From NCBI GenBank assembly GCA_017882285.1, contig JADGPS010000016.1:1-46627 (forward strand): a stretch of DNA of 46,627 nt. The letters are read 5' to 3'. Both the position numbers and the translations under genes were made by a program. Under the pieces are notes generated by a model. It saw only the letters and a program-made list of their open reading frames with translations, ran no database searches and was not told the DNA's origin. Origin of the DNA: Paludibacter sp. GTDB lineage: Bacteria > Bacteroidota > Bacteroidia > Bacteroidales > Paludibacteraceae. Of this stretch, positions 18,401 through 25,923 are shown one piece after another. How positions within the stretch are numbered: position 1 is the stretch's first letter; each line of letters opens with the position of its first letter.

Positions 18401-19956
18401 ATTCTGAATATGCCATTAATAACCTTGTAAGTGGTAAAACCTATTACTGGAAAGTAAAAATAAAATCCTCCATAAACGGAGCAACTGCCACGAGTGCAGT
18501 TTGGAGTTTTACAATAAATAATAGTGGTACTGTTACCGATATAGATGGCAATGTATATCATACTATACAAATAGGTACACAGACATGGATGGTAGAAAAC
18601 CTGAAAACAACCCACTACCGCAATGGCGATGCAATAGGAACAACGACTCCTGCAACGAAAGACATTAGTAGCGAAAGTGCACCCAAATACCAATGGGCGT
18701 ATAACGGAGATGAGAAATTGGCTGCCAAATATGGCAGACTTTACACAGGGTACGCTGCAACCGATAGTCGCAATATAGCTCCAGTAGGATGGCATGTGCC
18801 TACCGCTGGTGAGTGGTCAACACTCCAATACTATTTGATTGCAAATGGATACAATTACGATGGCACAACTACCGATAACAAAATAGCCAAATCATTAGCT
18901 GCTACTACCGACTGGTATTCCTATACAGGCACCGGGGCTATCGGCAATGGTTTAACAAAAAATAACACTTCTGGTTTTACAGCTCTGCCGGGTGGTTCCC
19001 GCGACGGCTATGGTGGGGTGTTCTGGGGCATTGGGAGCTACGGTAACTGGTGGAGTTCTACCGATGGCACAGCCGCCGACGCCTTGGGCACGCACTTGTT
19101 TTACGATGACTATTTTCTCTACTGGTACAAAGAGTCGAAGAGTACTGGTTATTCTGTCCGTTGCGTTAAGGATGAAGCTAATACATCAGACATCCAAACA
19201 GTTAATATTCCTGCCGGCACCTTTACCATGGGTAGTCCTACCACCGAAGTAAATCACTACAGTGATGAAACTCAACACACGGTAACGCTGACTGCCTTTC
19301 GAATTAGCAAGTACGAAATAACCAATGCGCAGTATGCCGACTTCCTCAATGCAAAAGGCATCGGCAGTAATGGACTTTATGCAGAAACGTTGATTTATGC
19401 CAGCTCAGGTAGTAACGACTTTGGCTTGCACTACAGCAGTTCGCAATGGATACCTGTAACAGGATATGAAAGCAATCCGGTAATCAATGTAACCTGGTAT
19501 GGCGCCACCGAGTATGCCACTTACGTGGGTGGCACTTTGCCAACCGAAGCGCAGTGGGAATATGCCTGCCGTGCAGGCACTACCACACCCTTTAATACCG
19601 GTAGTTGTTTAACCAACACGCAAGCCAATTACTTGTGGTCACATCCATACAGCACTTGCACCAACACTGTTACCACGCCTCTAAGTAAAACCCAACCGGT
19701 GGGTACGTATGCGCCTAATGGGTATGGACTTTACGATATGCATGGCAATGTATGGCAATGGTGCTCCGACTGGTACGGCACGTATCCTACTACCGCCCAA
19801 AACAACCCTACAGGACCTGCAACTGGCCCGGGCCGCGTGGGTCGTGGTAGCTGTTGGTCCAACTTCGCTCAGGATTGCCGCTCTGCTCATCGCGGTTACG
19901 GCTACCCGAACGATGACTACTACGGTGCAGGGTTTCGGGTGGTGTTTGTCCCTTAG
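15427..19956 (+). CDS. Giant exported protein with SprB-like, FISUMP and C-terminal SUMF1 domains; DGR-type variable regions
   Basis: The 1509-residue protein starts with a signal peptide (about 1-19, cleavage near VKAQ). Then follow immunoglobulin/PKD-like sequence (20-175), a long unrecognised beta region (175-600), a Big-like module (about 610-680), SprB-like repeats (about 690-840, with TGGTAPYTFS), fibronectin-III-like segments (840-1035), a FISUMP domain (about 1036-1248) and a SUMF1/FGE-like domain (about 1257-1509). FISUMP and SUMF1 both belong to the C-type-lectin-like fold group. No sulfatase-activating role is likely: the domain is attached to an adhesin-like protein, so I infer surface ligand binding. 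The C-terminus is the variable tail itself, so there is no T9SS sorting domain; the small protein upstream is one. Variable regions are listed separately. Confidence 0.85.
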   Translation: MKKITIILFVLLLGFLVKAQVINVCGTDSVRLTVDNYVNGTIEWQESIDTLSWANIPEVSGIIYRFLPTQTKYYRAVVKTSDCQPLYSAISLVQLIPIANAGTDRTIGTTSMSLLANYIPGAVGEWTILSGSGGVLDNNSNPKALLTGINNETYKLKWTLTNACGQSSDTVQISFNQLDAKTNFIVVDNTDSIFSDNTQIANGVYRIKFSDPNISPVDSVILIGMRQDISFLRKVDSFTLQDSVYTFITEQGTFQDLFKSGVINIGDAVNQSMSSTSSLSKIKSAKTFPTRKTLEEYKNSKDIQLLYVSQDSANGLQKVKSASSGTDETAFTLKIDDQTLLKNDDESFTFSIKDAYIKVTPRFLLDFKFEWFAKLTDLRIGVDNAEFEFNMATEMVCSKALSCSPKKSLNVINHHIYFTVGLIPVDVLVAFNINATSDFYFGGAIKYEQTKNIKQNLTAIAEGDRQNNYNLNLNTPSPIITNKENFSTKAEINAEVKIGPKISFLVYGIAGPYLEIKAKLNASACINNNLNWDVNAGVGFEGNLGASGDIIIKKSWYNPEMSLKLFDINYPLFSNAFSKSIKLPYKLELLSGNFQSGTSGTALSKPISLKVVSDWGFGVPFVPVRLALEAGNGSVPQNVLYTDVLGNVSFNWTLGSNPQNKLKVSVLDCDDNDIENSPMYVYANAASQSTDCTNSSLSIDMKTANGYMSPSVTGGTAPYTFSTNGTDYSATKPQFNILIPLKQTLFVKDKNLCIRSKTFEIKVVDACASSTLSMDVLVQPDILSITGKGGKTPYLFAVDNTSSFTATSTYYKLSAGKHTVYIKDANGCMVSHDVVIDNVATMASIRASYPADGATSIPLSPNTFQWTAATYAANQLYDLYLKKGTDAYSLIASNLSSTSYAYSTALVASTTYTWKVAVKTGSTVIDYSEFTFTTASGVATAPTVPVLLQPGNGGTAYSPVTLKWTAQAGDFKYDLYLDANNASTLVALNLTNSEYAINNLVSGKTYYWKVKIKSSINGATATSAVWSFTINNSGTVTDIDGNVYHTIQIGTQTWMVENLKTTHYRNGDAIGTTTPATKDISSESAPKYQWAYNGDEKLAAKYGRLYTGYAATDSRNIAPVGWHVPTAGEWSTLQYYLIANGYNYDGTTTDNKIAKSLAATTDWYSYTGTGAIGNGLTKNNTSGFTALPGGSRDGYGGVFWGIGSYGNWWSSTDGTAADALGTHLFYDDYFLYWYKESKSTGYSVRCVKDEANTSDIQTVNIPAGTFTMGSPTTEVNHYSDETQHTVTLTAFRISKYEITNAQYADFLNAKGIGSNGLYAETLIYASSGSNDFGLHYSSSQWIPVTGYESNPVINVTWYGATEYATYVGGTLPTEAQWEYACRAGTTTPFNTGSCLTNTQANYLWSHPYSTCTNTVTTPLSKTQPVGTYAPNGYGLYDMHGNVWQWCSDWYGTYPTTAQNNPTGPATGPGRVGRGSCWSNFAQDCRSAHRGYGYPNDDYYGAGFRVVFVP
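18997..19152 (+). other. Candidate DGR variable region VR1 (FISUMP module of the 1509-aa protein)
   Basis: Compared with 21865-22017 and 22516-22668, many codons keep the third base while the first two vary among all four bases, as if from A. Examples in the order VR1/VR2/VR3: AAC/TGC/CTC (19045), CAC/GGC/TAC (19093), TGG/GGG/AGG (19123), TAC/GAC/AGC (19126), TCG/ACG/ACG (19135), ACT/TAT/GCT (19144). Left and right flanks are nearly identical. VR1 has one extra codon near 19015, and a few columns (AAA/GGT/TAC, GAG/GCT/TAT) do not fit a single template. Confidence 0.65.
19840..19929 (+). other. Candidate DGR variable region at the C-terminus (SUMF1 tail)
   Basis: The end of the protein, RGSCWSNFAQDCRSAHRGYG and then YPNDDYYGAGFRVV, has the form of the diversified tail of SUMF1-type DGR targets (family pattern RGGSWxxxxxxCRxAxRxxxxPxxxxxxxGFRVV). 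The variable codons end in C or T (TCC, AAC, TTC, GGT, TAC, GGC, TAC, GAT, GAC, TAC, TAC), as expected if they derive from AAC/AAT template codons. The stretch is more GC-rich than its surroundings. There is only one copy here, so the call rests on family pattern. Confidence 0.6.
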
Positions 19957-20103
19957 TTCACTGTTCGAGGGCTTTCTCCTGCTGGCGTAGCGTGAGTTAG
20001 CAATATATAAACGGAACAACCCCGAAAATCCAAAAAAAGAATAGGGAGCGGAAGCCGAAAAACAGAAGAAATACAACTAAATAACATTCAAATACTACAC
20101 ATT

Positions 20104-23100
20104 ATGGAAAAGAAAAATTTATTCTCTCATTTAATTATTACCGCTCTGTTTTTAATGCTATTTGTAACATTAAAAACGTATGCGTTAGATTACACCATTA
20201 CCTTTAGCGGTACAGGAGCAAGCACAACGGTAGAGAGCGTAATTGTTCAAAATCTCACCAAAGGCACTACGGTAACAGTGCCTACAGGAAACTCTTTAAA
20301 ATTATCAGATGCACCAAATGCTGTTGAACAGCTGAATGCAGATGATGATTTTATACGTATTTATCCCAATCTTATAGAAGGAAAATCCACTGTATCCTTT
20401 TTTGCAAAACAAGCAGGTAGCACCCAACTCAATGCCTTTAGCATAGACGGCAGAAAGATAGCCGGAATAACTGAAAAAGTACAAACAGGAGTAAATTCGT
20501 TTCAACTTTCGTTACCAAACGGTTCTTTTGCCATTCAGGTAGTAGGAAACGGATATACATACACAGCCAAAATGATAAATCAAACAGGCAAGCAGAGTAA
20601 ACCGGAAATAGCTTATATTGGTACTGTAAAACCGGCATCTTCCGCTCCTCAAAAAAGCAAAAGTACCGCTCTAAGTACAATTACAATGACTTATGCCACC
20701 GGTGACCAATTGCTATACAAAGCGGTTTCAGGGCCATTTAGTACCGTTGTTACCGATGTGCCAACAGCCAGCAAAACAACTAATTTTGACTTTGTAGCCT
20801 GCGCCGATGCCGATGGGAATAATTATACTTCCGTAACAATTGGTACTCAAACATGGATGGTAGAGAACCTGAAAACCACCAAATACAACGATGGCACTTC
20901 TATTCCAAATGTAACGGATAATACAGCATGGTATAACTTGTCAACTCCCGCGTATTGTTGGTATAACAATGATGCCACTACCTATAAAAATACGTATGGA
21001 GCTTTATACAATTGGTATGCGGTAAACACAGCTAAGTTAGCTCCTACAGGCTGGCACGTGCCTACAGATACCGAATGGACAACATTAACAACTTTTCTTG
21101 GTAGTGAAAGCTTAGCCAGTTATAAATTAAAAGAAACGGGTGCTACTCATTGGAATAGCCCCAATACTGGCACAACAAATAGCAGTGGTTTTACAGCCCT
21201 TCCAGGCGGCTCCCGTTATGTAGATGGTACCTATATTTCTATTGGAAATAGCGGTCAATGGTGGAGTTCTTCTGAGAACTCTAATAATTATGTCTGGTTC
21301 CGGAGCATGAACTACAATCAAGTAGGTGTCACACGAGACTTTAGATACGGAAAGGTAGATGGGTTCTCAGTGCGTTGCGTGAAGGATACAATACCAACTG
21401 TGACCGATATTGACAGCAATATATATCATACCGTACAAATTGGCACACAGACCTGGATGGTTGAGAACCTGAAAACTACCCACTACCGCACTGGTGAAGC
21501 AATAGGAACTACCACACCTACAACCAAAGATATTTATGCTGAAAGTGCCCCCAACTACCAGTGGGCGTATAACGGAGATGAGAACTTGGCTGCCAAATAC
21601 GGTAGACTTTATACATGGTATGCTGCAGCCGATAGCCGAAATATCGCTCCTGTTGGCTGGCATGTAGCCTCAGAGGCAGAGTGGATAACACTCGAAAACT
21701 ACCTGATATCAAATGGATATAATTACGATGGCATAACCACCGGTAACAAAATAGCTAAATCCTTAGCTGCTACTACCGACTGGTATTCCTATACAGGCAC
21801 CGGTTGTATCGGTAATGATTTAATAAAAAATAACAGTTCTGGCTTTACAGCTCTGCCGGGTGGGTGGCGCGATTACTATGGTACATTCGACGGCGTTGGG
21901 AACTACGGTTGCTGGTGGAGCTCTTCCGAGTACAGGGCCACCGATGGCTGGAGCGGGGGCTTGAACTACAATAACGCCAGTCTGTACGGGGACGGTGCTA
22001 CGAAGTGTTATGGTTTTTCTGTCCGTTGTGTTAGGGATACTATACCTACAGTTTCAGATATTGACGGTAATATATATCATACCGTGCAAATAGGAACACA
22101 GACATGGATGGTTGAAAACCTGAAAACTACCCACTACCGCACTGGTGAAGCAATAGGAACAACTACTCCTGCAACTTTAGATATAAGTGCTGAAAGTGCC
22201 CCCAATTACCAGTGGGCGTATAACGGAGATGAGAACTTGGCTGCCAAGTATGGCAGACTTTATACGTGGTATGCTGCCGCCGACAGCCGCAATATAGCTC
22301 CTACAGGCTGGCATGTAGCCTCAGATGCAGAGTGGACAACACTCGAAAACTACCTGGCTGCCAATGGATATAATTACGATGGCACAACTTCCGGTAACAA
22401 AATAGCCAAATCCTTAGCTGCTACTACCGATTGGTATTCCTATACAGGCACAGGTACTATCGGTAATGATTTGACAAAAAATAATACCTCCGGTTTTACA
22501 GCTCTGCCGGGTGGTATCCGCTACAACTATGGCTCATTCTACTACATTGGCTACGAGGGTCTCTGGTGGAGTTCTACCGAGTACGGTACCACAAATGCCT
22601 GGGGCAGGTACTTGGGCTACGATATCTACAATCTGTTCAGGAGCTACTATACGAAGAGTGCTGGTTTTTCTGTCCGTTGTGTTAGGGATGATACTGCAAT
22701 AGGTATATGCCCGCTTGTGATCTCTACTGATCCTGTTAATGGCGCTACTTCGGTGCCCTATAACAAGGTAATTACCGCCACATTTAACGAAAAGATGGAC
22801 CAAGCATCAATAACCCAGTCTTCCTTTACGCTACTACAAGGAACAACGTTAATTCCAGGAAATGTTTCGTATATCGATTCAGATTCAACGGCTTCCTTTG
22901 TACCTACAAACCCACTTTTACCTTTTACAACCTACAAAGGAACCATTAAAAATACCGTAAAAGATAAAAGTGGTAATGTCATGCAAGCTGATTATGTATG
23001 GACTTTTACCACCATGCCTTTGGTCACACTGATATCTACTCCTTTACTTGGTGGAACAACCACCGGAGGAGGAGCTTATGCCGTAGGTGCAACAGTTACT

Positions 23101-23982
23101 GTAACTGCAACACCAAGCGCTGGGTATGTTTTTGTTAACTGGACTGAAAACGGAACTCAAGTTTCGCCGGTTATAAAGGATAAATCGGGCATTAGTTTAA
23201 TTAACAATTCCATGAGCGGGACTGAAGTTTCAACAAGTTCGAGCTATACGTTTGCAATGCCGGCCCGTAACAGAACATTAATGGCTAACTTTGCTGTTAT
23301 AGTTTTAGGAAATTTCTCTATAAATCTTTCTTCAAATCCTCCTGCAGGTGGAACAACAAGCGGAGGAGGAACATTTAATTCAGGAGCTTCAGTAACGGTT
23401 ACTGCAGTAGCAAATATCGGATATATATTTACGAACTGGACAGAAAATGGAACTTCAGTTTCTACAAATTCAAGCTATACCTTTACAATGCCGGCAGGTA
23501 ACAGAACATTAACGGCAAACTTTGCTGTTATAGTTTTAGGAAACTTCTCTATAAATCTTCTTTCAAATCCTCTTGCAGGTGGAACAACAAGCGGAGGAGG
23601 AATATTTATAGAAAATTCTGTTAAAATTGTAACTGCCAGCCCAAATACCGGATATACTTTTGCTAACTGGACTGAGGGTGGTGTTAGTATTTCTACAAGT
23701 GCGACTTACCAATTGGCTCCTTTAGTAGCAAACAGAACTTTAGTAGCAAACTTCTTAATTAACACCTATACATTAACCGTTAATGCTACAAATGGTACTG
23801 TTGCGAAAAATCCGAATCAATCCATCTTTAATTATGGATCGACTGTACTACTTACTGCAACAGCAAGTACAGGTTATATATTTACAGGCTGGTCAGGAAA
23901 TGCTTCAGGAAGTGCAAATCCTTTATCAGTAACGATGGATCAAAATAAGACTATTACTGCAAACTTTACGGTTCACCTGTAA
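20104..23982 (+). CDS. Giant exported protein with three FISUMP modules and InlB-type repeats; DGR-type variable regions
   Basis: The 1292-residue protein has a signal peptide (about 1-29), a short beta region, and then a module resembling a T9SS sorting domain but near the N-terminus (about 80-160: IRIYPNLIEGKSTVSFFAKQ to SFAIQVVGNGYTYTAKMI). Three FISUMP modules follow (about 232-428, 433-646, 650-862), the last two spaced exactly 217 residues apart. Next come an SbsA-type Ig-like domain (about 868-975) and three or four InlB-B-like repeats (about 975-1292), two of them with a 231-base DNA period (23287 and 23518). FISUMP modules have a C-type-lectin-like fold; I infer a surface ligand-binding protein. 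It lies 147 bases after the 1509-residue gene and shares its module, probably by duplication. Confidence 0.85.
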   Translation: MEKKNLFSHLIITALFLMLFVTLKTYALDYTITFSGTGASTTVESVIVQNLTKGTTVTVPTGNSLKLSDAPNAVEQLNADDDFIRIYPNLIEGKSTVSFFAKQAGSTQLNAFSIDGRKIAGITEKVQTGVNSFQLSLPNGSFAIQVVGNGYTYTAKMINQTGKQSKPEIAYIGTVKPASSAPQKSKSTALSTITMTYATGDQLLYKAVSGPFSTVVTDVPTASKTTNFDFVACADADGNNYTSVTIGTQTWMVENLKTTKYNDGTSIPNVTDNTAWYNLSTPAYCWYNNDATTYKNTYGALYNWYAVNTAKLAPTGWHVPTDTEWTTLTTFLGSESLASYKLKETGATHWNSPNTGTTNSSGFTALPGGSRYVDGTYISIGNSGQWWSSSENSNNYVWFRSMNYNQVGVTRDFRYGKVDGFSVRCVKDTIPTVTDIDSNIYHTVQIGTQTWMVENLKTTHYRTGEAIGTTTPTTKDIYAESAPNYQWAYNGDENLAAKYGRLYTWYAAADSRNIAPVGWHVASEAEWITLENYLISNGYNYDGITTGNKIAKSLAATTDWYSYTGTGCIGNDLIKNNSSGFTALPGGWRDYYGTFDGVGNYGCWWSSSEYRATDGWSGGLNYNNASLYGDGATKCYGFSVRCVRDTIPTVSDIDGNIYHTVQIGTQTWMVENLKTTHYRTGEAIGTTTPATLDISAESAPNYQWAYNGDENLAAKYGRLYTWYAAADSRNIAPTGWHVASDAEWTTLENYLAANGYNYDGTTSGNKIAKSLAATTDWYSYTGTGTIGNDLTKNNTSGFTALPGGIRYNYGSFYYIGYEGLWWSSTEYGTTNAWGRYLGYDIYNLFRSYYTKSAGFSVRCVRDDTAIGICPLVISTDPVNGATSVPYNKVITATFNEKMDQASITQSSFTLLQGTTLIPGNVSYIDSDSTASFVPTNPLLPFTTYKGTIKNTVKDKSGNVMQADYVWTFTTMPLVTLISTPLLGGTTTGGGAYAVGATVTVTATPSAGYVFVNWTENGTQVSPVIKDKSGISLINNSMSGTEVSTSSSYTFAMPARNRTLMANFAVIVLGNFSINLSSNPPAGGTTSGGGTFNSGASVTVTAVANIGYIFTNWTENGTSVSTNSSYTFTMPAGNRTLTANFAVIVLGNFSINLLSNPLAGGTTSGGGIFIENSVKIVTASPNTGYTFANWTEGGVSISTSATYQLAPLVANRTLVANFLINTYTLTVNATNGTVAKNPNQSIFNYGSTVLLTATASTGYIFTGWSGNASGSANPLSVTMDQNKTITANFTVHL
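21865..22017 (+). other. Candidate DGR variable region VR2 (second FISUMP module)
   Basis: This segment aligns codon for codon with 22516-22668 and, apart from one extra codon, with 18997-19152. Differences concentrate in the first two bases of codons whose inferred ancestor is AAC, AAT, AGG, ACG or AGT. Flanking DNA (GCTCTGCCGGGTGG on the left, TCTGTCCGTTG on the right) is conserved across all three copies. Confidence 0.65.
22516..22668 (+). other. Candidate DGR variable region VR3 (third FISUMP module)
   Basis: This is the third member of the aligned set. Informative columns against VR2: CTC/TGC at 22561, TAC/GGC at 22609, AGG/GGG at 22639, AGC/GAC at 22642 and GCT/TAT at 22660, each with an unchanged third base. 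The first FISUMP module of the same protein (variable part about 21210-21370) does not follow this pattern. Confidence 0.65.
23287..23620 (+). repeat. 231-bp direct repeats encoding InlB-like modules
   Basis: The segment beginning AACTTTGCTGTTATAGTTTT at 23287 recurs almost unchanged at 23518, a period of 231 bases or 77 codons. It codes the extracellular modules with YTFTMPAGNRTLTANF and NPPAGGTTSGGGTF. Near-identity suggests recent duplication or gene conversion. Confidence 0.85.
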
Positions 23983-24065
23983 AAGTTGTGGACTAAATTA
24001 AAATTAATAACCTTGTCCACTTGGATATACTTTAATGATTAGGTGAGCAAAGTTTGGTACTGGTT

Positions 24066-24091
24066 GGTGGGATTTTTTTTTTAATCCCACC
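24066..24091. repeat. Nine-pair stem-loop with poly-T loop
   Basis: GGTGGGATT (24066-24074) pairs with AATCCCACC (24083-24091) around a loop of eight T, downstream of the 1292-residue gene. It may assist termination together with the next hairpin. Confidence 0.5.
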
Positions 24092-24109
24092 TTCTGTATT
24101 CTTAGGACT

Positions 24110-24132
24110 TGCCTGCGGCAGGCAGGTTTTTT
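24110..24132 (+). terminator. Intrinsic terminator after the surface-protein island
   Basis: TGCCTGC (24110-24116) pairs with GCAGGCA (24118-24124), followed by GG and six T. It is rightly placed to end rightward transcription of the 20104-23982 gene. The same palindrome core occurs at 14842 and 36872, so it is also a dispersed repeat. Confidence 0.6.
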
Positions 24133-24250
24133 AATCCGATAAATAAATAAGGGGACGAGGAATTCAAACGTGAGGTCATAAAAGAACTTTTAACCCCTCG
24201 AAGCTCATAATGAATTCATTAGTTTATATCAACTCTTAACTGCTAACTGA

Positions 24251-25879
24251 TTAAAATCGTTGCGAAAGATTGATAAATGCACGCCACTGAAAGATATTGT
24301 CCGGGTTAAACGTTGCTTCCAGATCGGCTGAAAGCAGTAGCTTTTTAGTAATGTTCCACGAAAGATTCAATTCGCCGATATTTTGCAGATATTTAGAGGT
24401 TGTATTAGAGGTATAATCCACATGCCGGTATATTAATTCAGTAAATATTTTACCATCCAAAAAATCGCGTGATAAACTGCCTCCATAAATAATTCCATTC
24501 AAATAAGTAGTATTCAAAGCCGTAAAATCCAAGGTAAGCAGCATTCCAAAAGGGATTTGTGAAAAGGTCAGATAGGTATAGCCATTGGCTGATGCATTTG
24601 ATGTTGGTGTGGCAAACCGGTAACCTGCATTTCCTCCCCAGGTAATGTTCTTAAAAAGGCGATATCTGGCTTGAAATCGTAATCCCTGGCGGGTTTCTTT
24701 GTCCAACACGCTATCGATATAATTCTTGAACGTTTCGTAATAATATATATTTCGACGGGCATCGTATGATAACGACATCGAAAGTTGCTTCCGGGGTCTC
24801 CATTGGAGTGATAGATAAGTGCTTGTCAAATTGAATGTGGCAGCAGGTTGATTGTTTACCAACCCAAATAAATCCAATTCTGCAGAACCAAAAAAATCCA
24901 GATTTTTCAACAAAGAATTACTGTGCTGAATATAGACAAATCGTCTGTCGGTCAATAAATTATTCGTTTGGTTGAAAACAGCAACTGAAGTTTGCATGTA
25001 GCCTTTCCCCGTTTTTAATTGGTGTCCGATATATGCTCCAAACTGAAACAAATACGGATTGAACCCATAAGTGTACGTATCCGGTCTTGATCCGGCAACT
25101 GCACCATAAGAGAAAACTTTGCCTGTATTTTCAAACTGAAGTCCATCAACCGCACCGATATTGGCTAAATTAGTGTTTATTTTTCGACCAAAAAGAAGAC
25201 TCATCGTTTTGTTCAAATCATATTTAACGGCAAGGTTGTAAATTTTCAAATCCAGGGGCGCATTGTTCTGATAATTGATTAAAGTGAGAGAATCAGCCAT
25301 TGATATTACGGGAGAATAAGTGTTCTTTTTTGTAAGTGACATATAACATTCAGCCGAGAAGTTGGAATTGGCAATATGTTCAGCATTAAATGACAAATTC
25401 AACCGGTAAATAGAATTTACAGTGCTGTCACTCGTGTTATTTAAATAGGTAGACAGAGATATTCTGCCATCCAATGCCCCTTTTGGTTTTTTTGATTCGC
25501 TATTTTTTGATCCACTTGCAATTGCCTGATCATTCACCGAAATTGCCTCTTTTGATTTTTGAGTAAGAACTTCTAACGGAACTGTTTCCTTTTTTTTCTT
25601 TGCATAAACCGGATTTGTAACTGCAAGTATATTCCCGTCAATAAGAGACCCGACACATGAAATTGAAGACATGTTATTTATAATCAAGGCCGGTTGTAAC
25701 TCATTGTTCTTTAAAATGAATAAAGTATCTCCAATATGAAATCCATCGGTATTTACAAACTGAACATATACATTTTGCGTACTGATATAGGATACATTGC
25801 CTTTAATAACCTCATCAGAGTTTTGTCCAAATGCTGTCAGACATAATCCTAATGAAATGATAATTAGCAGTTGTTTCAT
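24251..25879 (-). CDS. Outer-membrane beta-barrel of the cytochrome cluster
   Basis: Using ATG at 25879 the product has 542 residues with a clean signal peptide (MKQLLIIISLGLCLTAFGQ). A longer frame starts at 25927 and overlaps the preceding cytochrome gene by four bases, but it would bury the signal peptide; the sequence AGAAGAGAAAAGCGT just before 25879 could serve as a ribosome site. Residues about 25-95 form a small beta domain (GDTLFILKNNELQPALI), followed by a lysine/serine-rich linker. From about 135 to the end there are alternating amphipathic strands ending WRAFINLSQRF, with the terminal phenylalanine typical of outer-membrane barrels. Last of four leftward genes with two multihaem cytochromes, it may be the pore of an electron conduit. 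No haem motif is present. Confidence 0.8.
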   Translation of the reverse strand: MKQLLIIISLGLCLTAFGQNSDEVIKGNVSYISTQNVYVQFVNTDGFHIGDTLFILKNNELQPALIINNMSSISCVGSLIDGNILAVTNPVYAKKKKETVPLEVLTQKSKEAISVNDQAIASGSKNSESKKPKGALDGRISLSTYLNNTSDSTVNSIYRLNLSFNAEHIANSNFSAECYMSLTKKNTYSPVISMADSLTLINYQNNAPLDLKIYNLAVKYDLNKTMSLLFGRKINTNLANIGAVDGLQFENTGKVFSYGAVAGSRPDTYTYGFNPYLFQFGAYIGHQLKTGKGYMQTSVAVFNQTNNLLTDRRFVYIQHSNSLLKNLDFFGSAELDLFGLVNNQPAATFNLTSTYLSLQWRPRKQLSMSLSYDARRNIYYYETFKNYIDSVLDKETRQGLRFQARYRLFKNITWGGNAGYRFATPTSNASANGYTYLTFSQIPFGMLLTLDFTALNTTYLNGIIYGGSLSRDFLDGKIFTELIYRHVDYTSNTTSKYLQNIGELNLSWNITKKLLLSADLEATFNPDNIFQWRAFINLSQRF

Positions 25880-25923
25880 ACGCTTTTCTCTTCTTGCAAA
25901 ACTCATAGAATGCTTTATTTCAA

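Noticed and set aside
18142-18795. 217-codon minus-strand frame opposite the FISUMP region
   Set aside because: It is antisense to a clear domain-bearing gene, cysteine/tyrosine-rich without family features; similar shadows occur opposite the other FISUMP modules.
19198-19956. SUMF1 domain as a true formylglycine-generating (sulfatase-maturing) enzyme
   Set aside because: It is fused to an adhesin-like exported protein, no sulfatase gene is near, and the tail fits a variable binding domain better.
21210-21370. First FISUMP module as a further DGR variable region
   Set aside because: Differences from the other modules occur at all codon positions and in the flanks, as in ordinary divergence.
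23287-23620. InlB-like repeats as diversified regions
   Set aside because: The copies are nearly identical and show no adenine-specific pattern.
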